NCBI RefSeq assembly: GCF_036492425.1
Contig: NZ_AP025292.1
Span: forward strand, 992,001-1,056,000
Length of the DNA: 64,000 bases
Direction of reading: 5' to 3'
From: Persicobacter psychrovividus
GTDB lineage: Bacteria > Bacteroidota > Bacteroidia > Cytophagales > Cyclobacteriaceae
Shown here: in pieces, positions 35,135-44,776 of the stretch
How positions within the stretch are numbered: position 1 is the stretch's first letter
Layout of the letters: each line of letters opens with the position of its first letter
Notes under the pieces: model-generated
What the model was told of the DNA's origin: nothing
What the model saw: the letters and a program-made list of their open reading frames with translations, nothing else
The model's database searches: none
Translations under genes and position numbers: made by a program

Positions 35135-36412
35135 ATGAGTGATACAGTAATAAAAATAGAAAATCTTTCTAAAATATACCGCCTCGGCGAAGTAGGTACG
35201 GGAACCCTTTCCCACGACCTCAACCGCTGGTGGGCACGCATGCGAGGTAAAGAAGATCCTTTCGCTTTGGTCGGTCAAACCAACGACCGCACCAAGCAAG
35301 CCGAAAGCGATTATGTTTATGCCTTGAAAGACATCAACCTTGAAGTAAAACAAGGAGAAATCCTTGGCGTTATCGGTAAGAATGGCGCAGGAAAATCAAC
35401 CTTGCTAAAGATCTTATCCCGAATTACCACTCCTTCTACGGGTTCAATCAAAGTAAAAGGACGTATCGCCTCACTATTGGAGGTGGGAACGGGTATGAAC
35501 CCCGAAATGACTGGGCGTGAAAACATTTACTTGAATGGTGCTATCATGGGCATGAGCCGTGCGGAGATCACTCGTAAATTCGATGAAATCGTTGATTTCG
35601 CGGGTTGCGCAATGTATGTAGATACTCCTGTGAAACGTTACTCCTCTGGTATGCGTGTGCGTTTGGGCTTTGCTGTTGCTGCTTTTTTGGAACCCGAAAT
35701 TTTGGTAGTGGATGAGGTATTGGCCGTCGGTGATGCTGAGTTTAAGAAGAAGGCGATTGGGAAGATGCAAGATGTGAGTACAAATGAGGGACGGACGGTG
35801 TTGTTTGTGAGTCATAATATGGCGAGTATTAAAAGCTTATGTACAAGAGGTATAATTTTAGAAAATGGTTGTCTTACACTGGAGGATAAAATTGAGAGTG
35901 TAACAAAAGCCTATATTAAATCAAATGTAGAGGTTAAATCCCCAATTCTAGGGAGTCTTGAGCGTAAAAAAGGGTATGGTGTTTCTGCTAAATTTGTCGG
36001 CGCAGAAATACTCAGTGCTACTGAGGAGGTAGTGAAAATTCTAAGGTTTGGTGAACCGTTTAAGATTAGATTGAAAATTATAGCTGATAGTTCTATCCAA
36101 AATTTAAATGTTGGGGTTAGATTTGAAAATACATCGGACGTTTTCATAAGTAGTTGCCTGAGTGGAGATAGTGGTATGTATTTTTCAGCGGAGGCTGAAA
36201 GTGAAAATACAATAGAAGTAAGGTTTGATAGTTTAATTTTAAATCCAGGAGATTATAAAATGGCATTGTCAATAAGGCAAGGAAATGTTTTCGTTGATCA
36301 ATTGACTAATGTTCTTCCTTTTTCGGTTGATGAATTACCTTATAGAAATAGTTTTATACCAAATGGAGCATGGGGATTAGTAGCCTTCAAACCAATATGG
36401 AACAACCTGTAA
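35135..36412 (+). CDS. Polysaccharide ABC exporter ATPase (Wzt-like), composition mosaic
   Basis: 425 residues. The NBD (1-~230) has Walker A GKNGAGKSTLLKIL near 80, signature YSSGMRVRLGFAV near 168, and Walker B ILVVDEVLAVGD near 190. The C-terminal ~180 residues form a beta-rich Wzt-type domain that in characterised systems recognises the end modification of the polymer. Base use switches from moderately GC-rich to strongly AT-rich around 35830, at the domain boundary. The reading frame is intact, so the protein may be a functional chimera. Confidence 0.9.
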   Translation: MSDTVIKIENLSKIYRLGEVGTGTLSHDLNRWWARMRGKEDPFALVGQTNDRTKQAESDYVYALKDINLEVKQGEILGVIGKNGAGKSTLLKILSRITTPSTGSIKVKGRIASLLEVGTGMNPEMTGRENIYLNGAIMGMSRAEITRKFDEIVDFAGCAMYVDTPVKRYSSGMRVRLGFAVAAFLEPEILVVDEVLAVGDAEFKKKAIGKMQDVSTNEGRTVLFVSHNMASIKSLCTRGIILENGCLTLEDKIESVTKAYIKSNVEVKSPILGSLERKKGYGVSAKFVGAEILSATEEVVKILRFGEPFKIRLKIIADSSIQNLNVGVRFENTSDVFISSCLSGDSGMYFSAEAESENTIEVRFDSLILNPGDYKMALSIRQGNVFVDQLTNVLPFSVDELPYRNSFIPNGAWGLVAFKPIWNNL

Positions 36413-38229
36413 AGAGTCTTTTTAGGATTTCTTCCCAGAACGAAGGTGTTTTGTCTGCTGAGATTCAAAATCTATTTGAGCCCTTGAGAGAATTTGGTGG
36501 AATTCAGATCTTCATTCATGGGAGTTATGCTGATAACACAATGACAGCATTTTCTGATATAGATGATTTCATTGTAATCGATGATGTTAATTTGTCGAAA
36601 ATAGAATTACAGGAAATTGAAAGTAAACTAAAAGAGATTGAGGAGAAATTTTATGAGTTAGATCCTTTGCAACATCATGGTCATTGGAAGGTTTATACAT
36701 CAGAGCTAAAAGATTATAATAATGGAGTGATTCCTTTATTTATATTAGAAAGTGCTATTTGCATAAAGGGTGAAAATAAAATTGAGGCATCAATTAATTA
36801 TTTTAATACATTTAATACTTTAAGTGGGAGTATATCGGGATTTTGTCGCTGGATTGACGTATTATTTGATGATTATTTCCATGATAGATTGAATATCTAT
36901 AATTTGAAACGATTAGTGGGTTCAGTTGTATTATTAGTCCCTTTACTCAATCAAATTAAGGGAATAAATATTGATAAACGAACGGCTATTCTAAATTCAG
37001 GAGATCTATTTAGTTTGGATGCTCAGAAGTTAATTCAATGGGCAACAGATCTAAGAAGTAATTGGGGGGAATTAATATATTCGGGTAGTTTTCAGGAGTT
37101 TGTATCTAAACAACCGGTGGTAGGTTTGGAAAATTGGCAGAAATATGCAGAAAGTAATTCTCCAGTTTTATCAGCCTGTCAATTATCGAAAATTAAGCCA
37201 TCTAAGGGAATGGTAGAAAATTTCATTACCGAATGTGTAACTCATCTTGATGAAAGTACATTAGTTCCTCTAAAATCCTCTGATTATGTACAAGCTTATG
37301 AGCTAGTTGAAGAATATTCTATTGAATTAGGAGCACTCGCCGTGGGCCAGTTTGGCCAAGTTAAAAGCCCTGGTATATCGGATTTAGATGTATTTATTTG
37401 CTTTGAGGACAAAGATTATAAGATCGCACAGGAGAAAGTGAGATTATTTATCGAACACAGCAAGGAGTTTTGTCATGTTTTCACTCATCCTCCAATATGT
37501 GTCGCAGAATCGATGATGCCATCTTTACCGTATTTACATACAATTAATAACCTTAAGATTCAGTATAAAAAGAAAAATTTTGATTTTAAGCCAATTTTAT
37601 CTGAGAAGTATATTGATTTGCTGAATATATTGTGGACAATTTTTATTTTGCCAGGGTTAGGATCAGTACAGCAAGATTTAAAATGGTTGCCTCTAAGAGG
37701 GTTGTTTCTGCGGTTGAAAAATGCACATACTTCAATAGATAATTTGAGTGCTTTGTGTCAAATTTCAACGGATGCTCAAGCCGAAAGTAATATGTTGCGT
37801 GATATGGTTTTTAACTCTTTTTGTGAAACTCGTTTGAGTGTTGAAAAGAGTATTAAATTTACATATGAAAAACTCTCTAATTTTGGAGTGTTAAAGAACA
37901 GTTCGTCTTGTGTGATTGGTAGGAGATTAATTCTTCGGGAGGGAACATATTCAACATTAAAAGTAGGAGGTTTAACAGTTTACTCTTTGCCTCCTTTATT
38001 ATATCGATTATTGAAGGATTATTTTTATGGACGAAATAAAGAGCTTAAATTATACCTATCAGCTTTAAATGATGTGTCAAAAATCGCAAATGATTTAGGG
38101 GCTAATATGCCGGTAGTTTCTCTGTTGCGAGAATATGAAGGTATATCTACATTGTCCTTTAAAAAAAGAATAGTATTTGGGGCATTGTCTTATTTTCCGT
38201 ATTCCGTATTAACCAAAATTATTCGTTAA
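36397..38229 (+). CDS. Double nucleotidyltransferase-fold protein of the polysaccharide locus
   Basis: About 610 residues (619 from an upstream ATG at 36370, to which the residue numbers refer). I do not recognise a named family. Two Pol-beta-type nucleotidyltransferase signatures are visible: HGSYADN...SDIDDFIVI (G51, S52, D63, D65) and GQFGQVKSPGISDLDVFI (G326, G329, D338, D340). The second lacks the canonical GS pair. The regions between are helical. It overlaps the wzt stop by 16-43 nt and is followed by a GT with a 1-nt overlap, so it is in the operon. A modifying enzyme acting on the polymer or a small molecule is a guess. Confidence 0.6.
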   Translation: MEQPVKSLFRISSQNEGVLSAEIQNLFEPLREFGGIQIFIHGSYADNTMTAFSDIDDFIVIDDVNLSKIELQEIESKLKEIEEKFYELDPLQHHGHWKVYTSELKDYNNGVIPLFILESAICIKGENKIEASINYFNTFNTLSGSISGFCRWIDVLFDDYFHDRLNIYNLKRLVGSVVLLVPLLNQIKGINIDKRTAILNSGDLFSLDAQKLIQWATDLRSNWGELIYSGSFQEFVSKQPVVGLENWQKYAESNSPVLSACQLSKIKPSKGMVENFITECVTHLDESTLVPLKSSDYVQAYELVEEYSIELGALAVGQFGQVKSPGISDLDVFICFEDKDYKIAQEKVRLFIEHSKEFCHVFTHPPICVAESMMPSLPYLHTINNLKIQYKKKNFDFKPILSEKYIDLLNILWTIFILPGLGSVQQDLKWLPLRGLFLRLKNAHTSIDNLSALCQISTDAQAESNMLRDMVFNSFCETRLSVEKSIKFTYEKLSNFGVLKNSSSCVIGRRLILREGTYSTLKVGGLTVYSLPPLLYRLLKDYFYGRNKELKLYLSALNDVSKIANDLGANMPVVSLLREYEGISTLSFKKRIVFGALSYFPYSVLTKIIR

Positions 38230-39503
38230 TGAGAGTATTGTTTTGTGCCTATGATAGGGCTGGACATGTTACTACAGGGCCAAATGCATGGCTACAGCGT
38301 TTGATTCCTGATCTTTTGAGTTGTGGTTTAGATATTATTACTCATTTTTTTTACAATGATGCTGAAAATGAGTGTCCTACAGTTGGATATTTTAAGGAAA
38401 ATAATATTCCTTATGTTTCAAGTAGTATAGGGTGTTTTCCATATACCGAAGATCAAGTACGTGAATTATTAGGGGTGATATCCCGTAATGATATATCTGT
38501 TGTCGTCGCAAATTTAGTTATTCCGGCCTTTTATACTGCTAAATATTTGAAACGATTTAATATTCCAGTAATACCAGTTCTTCACTCAGATGAACCGCAT
38601 ACAAGAGGAGTAATAACTCAATTCATAAATAATGTACAAGGTAATATTAATTGTAGTGTTTCGGTGTCCGAATTGATAAATAGTTATGTAAATATAACTA
38701 ACAAAAGCAAACATAAGGTGATACCTTGTGGGACACCTGAGAGTAATATAAAAGCTAAGGTATTCCAAAATGAACTTAAGATAATCTACGCAGGGCGAAT
38801 TGAAGTAGAGCAAAAACAAATACTGTATTTGGCAGATGCCTTTATCGAGTGTTCGACATGTTGTGAAAAAACAAGTTTTAGTATTTATGGGAATGGACGC
38901 TATCAAGATGAACTCAAGGCCCTTTTAGCAACTTCTTGTGATCATAAGGTAGTTTATAAAGGAGCTGTTTCCCCTTCAGAAATTCAGAATGTAATGTCTC
39001 AGCATCATGTTTTTACATTAATGAGTGATTATGAAGGAATGCCAGTAGCGCTTATGGAAGCGATGGCTTGTGGTGTAGTTCCTGTCTGTTTAGCTGAAAA
39101 CAGTGGTGTAAATGAAATTATTATAGATGGTTTCAATGGGTTAATAGTAAAGGACAGAGGTAGAGATTACCGAGCGAAACTAAGGTTGCTTTTAGAGGAT
39201 CCAGAATTATGGTCAAGGTTGTCAAATAATGCAATAAAGACAATCGAGGAGAGGTATAGTTCAAAGGTGACTCATCAAAAATGGGTCGATTTATTAAATT
39301 CATATAGACAAAATGAGGTTGAAAAAATTTCGACTCCTAAAACTATAGAATTGGATGGGCCTCCTTTATTGTACAGTGATATAAGAAAGCCTTCTATATT
39401 TATTCAGGTTAAACATAAATGGTCACGGTATTGGTTACAAATTAGATTAGCAATTAGACCCCGTGCGCGACTTCGTGAGGTGTTAAAAATATTTATTAAA
39501 TGA
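38229..39503 (+). CDS. GT4-type glycosyltransferase
   Basis: 424 residues, GT-B fold. The N-terminal domain starts MRVLFCAYDRAGHVTTGP; the C-terminal domain has KIIYAGRIEVEQKQ and the nucleotide-sugar motif EGMPVALMEAMACG. A ~50-residue basic extension follows the GT core. The start overlaps the previous stop by one base (TAATG). AT-rich. Donor and acceptor unknown. Confidence 0.85.
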   Translation: MRVLFCAYDRAGHVTTGPNAWLQRLIPDLLSCGLDIITHFFYNDAENECPTVGYFKENNIPYVSSSIGCFPYTEDQVRELLGVISRNDISVVVANLVIPAFYTAKYLKRFNIPVIPVLHSDEPHTRGVITQFINNVQGNINCSVSVSELINSYVNITNKSKHKVIPCGTPESNIKAKVFQNELKIIYAGRIEVEQKQILYLADAFIECSTCCEKTSFSIYGNGRYQDELKALLATSCDHKVVYKGAVSPSEIQNVMSQHHVFTLMSDYEGMPVALMEAMACGVVPVCLAENSGVNEIIIDGFNGLIVKDRGRDYRAKLRLLLEDPELWSRLSNNAIKTIEERYSSKVTHQKWVDLLNSYRQNEVEKISTPKTIELDGPPLLYSDIRKPSIFIQVKHKWSRYWLQIRLAIRPRARLREVLKIFIK

Positions 39504-40690
39504 AAGTAGCCTTTTTTTTAGATAAATTTCCTACGATTTCTGAAACTTTTATACGAAACCAAATTACTGGTTTGATTGATTTAGGACACGAGATAACTAT
39601 TTTCTGTCATCCTAATGAAGATCCTGATGTTTGGGAGTTAGAAGATGTGAAAAATTATCAATTGAGACAGTATATTGTTGATAGATCTTTTAGCATCCCA
39701 ATGAATAAATTTAAAAGATTATTTATTGGGATTCAAATTATTGCTAAATATTGGAGTGTTAATTATAGGCAATTAATTGAATCATGTAATTTTTTTAAAT
39801 ATGGAAAAAAATCAGTTGATTTGACATTTTTATTTCGAATAAGCCCGTTTTTAGGTCATTCATTTGATATATTACAGTGTCATTTTGGGCATGTAGCAAA
39901 TCAAGCAGTGATATTAAAGCAAATGAAATTTGATTTTAAATTTCAAGTTATGTTTCATGGTTTTGATATTCGATTAGGTGTCGCTTCAGGGGGAGAGGTA
40001 TATAGGGATTTGATATCCAATGTAGATAGAGTCCTAAGTATTTCTTTTTATAATAGGAAAAATTTAATTGACTTTGGTTTTTCTGAGCATCAAATTATCC
40101 ATCACCCAGTGGGTGTTGATGTGAATATTTTTTCGAAGAAGAATAAGTACCACCAAAAGGATGAAATTAATATACTTAGTATTGGTCGATTGGTGGAAGA
40201 AAAAGATTATGATTCAGGTATTAAGGCAGTTAGCGAGCTAGTTCAGGAATATGGATATGATGTTACTTATAATATTATCGGGGAGGGAGTGCAAAGGGCG
40301 GATTTGTTGTCTTTAGTGAATGAATTAGGTATTGAGGATAGAGTTCATTTTTTAGGCGCAAAAGACAGAAATGAAATAATTCGTTTGTTACACATGTCTG
40401 ATATTTTTTATTTACCAAGTAAAGCAGAAGCTTTGCCCGTAGTTCTAATGGAGGCTTTAGCAGTTGGTTTGCCTGTTGTGGCAACTGACGTAGGATCAGT
40501 AAAGGAATTAGTGGTTGATGGGGTGTCAGGTTTTTTGGCGGAGAGCCAAGATATAAATTCGTTGATTTGTCAACTAAACAAGTTAATTGAAGCTAAAGCT
40601 GATTGGGAGATAATGGGCGAGAAAGGTAGTCATCATATTTTCTCGAATTATAATATTAATGAATTAAATAAAAAATTAATCTCATATTGA
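39500..40690 (+). CDS. GT4-type glycosyltransferase (WcaL-like)
   Basis: 396 residues. The start MKVAFFLDKFPTISETFIRN matches the colanic-acid WcaL/AmsK group; the C-terminal donor motif is EALPVVLMEALAVGLPVVAT. The ATGA overlap with the preceding gene shows translational coupling. Sugar specificity not determinable. Confidence 0.87.
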   Translation: MKVAFFLDKFPTISETFIRNQITGLIDLGHEITIFCHPNEDPDVWELEDVKNYQLRQYIVDRSFSIPMNKFKRLFIGIQIIAKYWSVNYRQLIESCNFFKYGKKSVDLTFLFRISPFLGHSFDILQCHFGHVANQAVILKQMKFDFKFQVMFHGFDIRLGVASGGEVYRDLISNVDRVLSISFYNRKNLIDFGFSEHQIIHHPVGVDVNIFSKKNKYHQKDEINILSIGRLVEEKDYDSGIKAVSELVQEYGYDVTYNIIGEGVQRADLLSLVNELGIEDRVHFLGAKDRNEIIRLLHMSDIFYLPSKAEALPVVLMEALAVGLPVVATDVGSVKELVVDGVSGFLAESQDINSLICQLNKLIEAKADWEIMGEKGSHHIFSNYNINELNKKLISY

Positions 40691-41877
40691 AGTCAAAAAT
40701 TTTAATGATACCTACTTATTGGCCTATAGAAAGTTCGCCAATTGTTGGTTCTCAAGTGTTAGAGCAAACTGAGCTGATGTCTGAAGAGTATGATGTTCAG
40801 GTTTTATATTGTATGCCTGGGATGGGATTGAGAAGGTTTTTATTTCACATTTTCTTCAGTTTTATTTTAAAAGACAAGGGTTATTCATTTGTTAAAGGGC
40901 TTTTATCTGCAAAAGTACCAACTTTTGGAGTATATTATTACCAATCAAATTTTTTTTCAGATAAAATAAATGATTATTTTAGGAATAGAGCTTATTTTTT
41001 TGTATTTGATAAGTTGATTAAAGGTGGTTGGGAGCCAAATTTGCTGCATTCAAGAGGCTATGAACATGGGGGGGTAATAGCATCTTTGTTAAGGGATAAA
41101 TCAGGCATTCCTTTTGTTCATACTGAAAATACGGCTCTATTATTAGATGATTATTTTGATACTAATCGCCTTAAAGTTTACAAGAGTGTTTTAAAATCTG
41201 CAAAAATGGTTACGACAGTTAGTCATTTTATGAAAAGAAATACTTTAATGCATGGTTTTTTGCAAAAAGATAATGTTCAGGTGATAAATAATCCTGTGGA
41301 CAGTTCTTTGTTTAAGCCCATTAAAAAAAATAAAACAAATGAAAAATTTGTTATTTGTATCACAGGTTATGATTCATATATTAAGGATTTCGATACCTGC
41401 TTTAGGGCAATTCGTACGTGTTTATCTTTAGGATATATTAATTTTGAGCTTAAGGTTGGTGTGACATATGGTTCTTTTGAGAATTTAGAGGTTATAGCTA
41501 ATCAATATGGGATTTTAGATCATTGTACATTTATAAAACAAGTTTCTCGCAGTGATATGCCAGAATTTGTAAATTCTTCAAATGTTTTCATTAGCACAAG
41601 TATAATTGAAACATTCGGTATTGCAACATTAGAGGCAATGTTTTGTGGAATTCCTGTAATTGCAACTAAGAATGGAGGGATTGATGATTTTGCGAAGGAG
41701 AATAATTCAGTGTTGATAGATGTTGGTGATTATATTGCCTTAAGTGATGCTATTGTTGCTATTTATGAAGAAAGGATAAAATTTGATGCCGCGACTATCG
41801 TAGATTCGGTAATTCATAAATTTGATGAAAAATCATTTTTGAATAAAATGATTAGCTTTTATGGTGATCATATTTAA
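40687..41877 (+). CDS. GT4-type glycosyltransferase
   Basis: 396 residues. Start codon TTG inside the TTGA overlap with the previous stop (MKSKILMIPTYWPIESSPIV). Donor-site motif ETFGIATLEAMFCGIPVIAT. AT-rich. The TTG is chosen because it restores the conserved N-terminal strand and the usual coupling; no nearby ATG does. Confidence 0.83.
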   Translation: MKSKILMIPTYWPIESSPIVGSQVLEQTELMSEEYDVQVLYCMPGMGLRRFLFHIFFSFILKDKGYSFVKGLLSAKVPTFGVYYYQSNFFSDKINDYFRNRAYFFVFDKLIKGGWEPNLLHSRGYEHGGVIASLLRDKSGIPFVHTENTALLLDDYFDTNRLKVYKSVLKSAKMVTTVSHFMKRNTLMHGFLQKDNVQVINNPVDSSLFKPIKKNKTNEKFVICITGYDSYIKDFDTCFRAIRTCLSLGYINFELKVGVTYGSFENLEVIANQYGILDHCTFIKQVSRSDMPEFVNSSNVFISTSIIETFGIATLEAMFCGIPVIATKNGGIDDFAKENNSVLIDVGDYIALSDAIVAIYEERIKFDAATIVDSVIHKFDEKSFLNKMISFYGDHI

Positions 41878-41892
41878 ACTATATAGTCCTGT

Positions 41893-43074
41893 ATGTTTTT
41901 TATATTTTTTAAGCGCAAAATAGAAGCGTTTATAGATGAATTATTTCACTTCTTTAAATTTCTATTACCGGAGAAAGAATTAATTATTTTAGATGATTTA
42001 TACCCTCATCCTATTTCTGTTTTTCGAAATATTGAATTTCAAGCGTATTTGAATTCTTTTGATAAAGTGTCCATATACAGTTCCGGAGATGCTTTGGACG
42101 CAGTGCATGATAATAGAAATATTGGCGAAGTAATTAGGAGTTATGATAAGCAGGTTTTGCAATTTACTCATCACAAATTACTCAAGAGTAAATTAATTTA
42201 TTCTCTTTTTCTAAATGTAACCTATGGGTTTTTACCTTATATAGAGCGAAATAGAGTCCCATTTGTCTTTACTTTATATCCAGGAGGTGGTTTTTATCTG
42301 AATGATAAACAATCTGATGAAAGATTAAGGGTTATTTTCGGCAGTTCTTATTTTAGAAAAGTTATTGTTACACAAAAAATCACCAGGGATTATTTGTTAG
42401 AGAAAAAAATGTGTGAACCAGGTTGTATTGAGTTTGTTTATGGGGTGGTTTGTGCGCCTCATATTAAGTCTGTATGGCAAGATAAATTGTTTTACACCAA
42501 GGATAAAAGTACTTTTGATATATGCTTTATAGCGAATAAGAATATGGAAAAAGGATATGATAAAGGATATGATCTTTTTATCGATAGTGTTCGAGATTTA
42601 TGCTTTACTTATTCCGATGTTAGGATTCATGTGATAGGGCCATATGATGAGTCTGACTATGATGTAAGAGGTATGAAAGTCCAATTTCATGGTTTTATGA
42701 ATCAAAATCAATTTTTAACTTTTTTTCAAGATAAGGATATTATTCTCTCACCCAATAGAGCATTTGTACTTCACCCCGGTGCTTTCGATGGGTTCCCCAC
42801 TGGTTCCTGCACGGAGGCGAGTGCATGCGGTGTGGCTATGTTTATAAGTGATCCTTTAAATCTAAATGTTGTTTACCAAGATACTTTAGATTGTTTACTT
42901 GTAGAAAATGAAGTAGACTGGATTAGTGATCGTTTAAAATATTATCATAATAATCCAGATGAGCTTTATGAGATGGCATATAATGGATTTAATAAGACTC
43001 ATAGTGTTTATGGTGTTGAATCACAAATTCGTCCACGAGTTGAATTATTAAAAAAAGAATTGAGTAGAGTTTAG
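41893..43074 (+). CDS. Putative GT-B glycosyltransferase
   Basis: 393 residues. N-terminal amphipathic/hydrophobic stretch, VPFVFTLYPGGGFYLND, and a C-terminal GT4-like site GFPTGSCTEASACGVAMFI in place of the common E-x7-E form. Probably an inverting or retaining GT-B enzyme of this cluster; weaker family match than its neighbours. Confidence 0.65.
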   Translation: MFFIFFKRKIEAFIDELFHFFKFLLPEKELIILDDLYPHPISVFRNIEFQAYLNSFDKVSIYSSGDALDAVHDNRNIGEVIRSYDKQVLQFTHHKLLKSKLIYSLFLNVTYGFLPYIERNRVPFVFTLYPGGGFYLNDKQSDERLRVIFGSSYFRKVIVTQKITRDYLLEKKMCEPGCIEFVYGVVCAPHIKSVWQDKLFYTKDKSTFDICFIANKNMEKGYDKGYDLFIDSVRDLCFTYSDVRIHVIGPYDESDYDVRGMKVQFHGFMNQNQFLTFFQDKDIILSPNRAFVLHPGAFDGFPTGSCTEASACGVAMFISDPLNLNVVYQDTLDCLLVENEVDWISDRLKYYHNNPDELYEMAYNGFNKTHSVYGVESQIRPRVELLKKELSRV

Positions 43075-43075
43075 T

Positions 43076-44155
43076 ATGATACAAGTTACATCACCTTATC
43101 TTCCACCAATTGAAGAATTTAATTATTATACGACAAAAATTTGGGATAACAAATGGTTGACAAATAATGGTCCATTAGTGAATGACTTTGAATTAAAATT
43201 CAAAGACGAATTCAATTTAAATCATTTTCTTTTTGTGAACAATGGAACTATAGCCTTGCAGTTGGCAATTAAGGCTTTAGGATTAGAAGGTGAAGTTATT
43301 ACAACTCCATTTTCTTTCATTGCTACTACTTCGTCAATTGTTTGGGATAATTGCAAACCCATTTTTGTAGATATTAACCCGAATACATTTAATATAGACC
43401 CTAATAAAATAGAGGCGAGTATTACGAAAAAGACAAGTGCTATTTTAGCTACGCATGTTTTTGGTAATCCTTGTGATATAGAAGCAATAAGTGAAATAGC
43501 CTCAAAGCACCACCTTAAAGTTATTTATGACGCCGCCCATTGTTTTGGCGTACAATACAAAGGTCGTTCAGTCTTGGAGTTTGGAGATATAAGTACAATA
43601 AGTTTTCATGCGACTAAACTCTTTCACACTACTGAAGGAGGGGGGGTGTTTCCAAAATCTGCTGAACTGACACAAAAGTTGGCAAGCATGCGAAATTTTG
43701 GTTTTAAAACAGCTGAGTCATTTGATGGGGTAGGAATAAATGGTAAAAATTCTGAGTTTCACGCAGCTATGGGTTTGTGTAATCTAAAGTATGTTCAGGA
43801 AATACGATCAAAACGTAAAGAACAGTTCTTGTATTATGTGGAGAAACTACGTAATCTCAACGTATCCTTTCAGGGTATTCATGAAGACACTGATTATAAT
43901 TATGCTTATTTCCCTATTCTATTCAAATCAGAGCAGGCATTGTTAAAGGCCAAGTCTGAGTTGGAGTTAAATTGGATTTATCCTCGGCGATATTTTTATC
44001 CATCTCTTTCTACTTTGGGGTACGTTGATAAACAACATACTCCGGTTTCTGATGATATTAGTCAGCGGATCTTATGTTTACCGCTTTATCATCAGTTGAC
44101 CGTAGAAGAGCAAGATTATATATGTAGAATACTTCTTCGAGCACAAAATAATTAA
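43076..44155 (+). CDS. DegT/DnrJ/EryC1/StrS-family sugar aminotransferase
   Basis: 359 residues. PLP-dependent aminotransferase acting on keto-sugar nucleotides. Internal aldimine Lys181 in SFHATKLFHTTEGGG, PLP phosphate contacts NNGTIAL, and DAAHCFG with Asp binding the pyridine N. Lies one base after the previous stop and directly before a NeuD/PglD-like acetyltransferase, so together they probably make an N-acetylated amino sugar. The 4-keto substrate would come from a dehydratase not recognised nearby. Confidence 0.9.
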   Translation: MIQVTSPYLPPIEEFNYYTTKIWDNKWLTNNGPLVNDFELKFKDEFNLNHFLFVNNGTIALQLAIKALGLEGEVITTPFSFIATTSSIVWDNCKPIFVDINPNTFNIDPNKIEASITKKTSAILATHVFGNPCDIEAISEIASKHHLKVIYDAAHCFGVQYKGRSVLEFGDISTISFHATKLFHTTEGGGVFPKSAELTQKLASMRNFGFKTAESFDGVGINGKNSEFHAAMGLCNLKYVQEIRSKRKEQFLYYVEKLRNLNVSFQGIHEDTDYNYAYFPILFKSEQALLKAKSELELNWIYPRRYFYPSLSTLGYVDKQHTPVSDDISQRILCLPLYHQLTVEEQDYICRILLRAQNN

Positions 44156-44158
44156 GAA

Positions 44159-44776
44159 ATGGTTGTTATTGGTGCTGGCGGACATGCTTCCGAGACTTTG
44201 GATGTTATTCTGTTGAATGAATATAATGAGAAGTTTGCGTTTTTTGATGATGTGAATGACTTAACTAAATGGCCAATTTCTTTTGAGCATTATGGGAAAA
44301 TTCGATCCAAAGAAAGCCTAGGGAAATATTTTAAGAAGAAACCACAATTTGTTTTAGGAGTAGGAGGTGTTCATGTCCGAGAAAAATTATATGATTTGGC
44401 TGTAAAAATGGAGGGTGATCCTTATACGCTTGTAGCAGTTAATTCCACGGTGAGTAGGCAAAATACGACTATAGGCTTAGGCTGTTCAATAATGCAGTAT
44501 GCATTTGTGGGTCCTTCGGTGCATATTGGTAAAGGAACGCTAATAAACACACGTGCAAATATTCACCATGATGTTGTCATAGGCAATTTTTGTGAAATTG
44601 CTCCAAATGCTCTTTTGTTAGGTAGGGCTAAAATTGGATCCAATGTATTTGTTGGTGCAGGGGCAGTAATACTTCCTGGTGTGGTGATTGGTGATAATTG
44701 TAGAATTGGAGCGGGAGCAGTAGTTACGAGAGATGTTCCTAGTAATTTAACTGTGAAAGGGAACCCTGCTAAATGA
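44159..44776 (+). CDS. Sugar O/N-acetyltransferase, PglD/NeuD-like
   Basis: 205 residues. N-terminal Rossmann-like part MVVIGAGGHASETLDVIL, then left-handed beta-helix hexapeptide repeats (IGKGTLINTRANIHHDVVIG, then VFVGAGAVILPGVVIG). H38-type catalytic His lies in the NIHHD region. It ends in GNPAK with a 4-nt overlap to the next ORF. Expected to acetylate the amino sugar made by the aminotransferase upstream. Confidence 0.87.
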   Translation: MVVIGAGGHASETLDVILLNEYNEKFAFFDDVNDLTKWPISFEHYGKIRSKESLGKYFKKKPQFVLGVGGVHVREKLYDLAVKMEGDPYTLVAVNSTVSRQNTTIGLGCSIMQYAFVGPSVHIGKGTLINTRANIHHDVVIGNFCEIAPNALLLGRAKIGSNVFVGAGAVILPGVVIGDNCRIGAGAVVTRDVPSNLTVKGNPAK

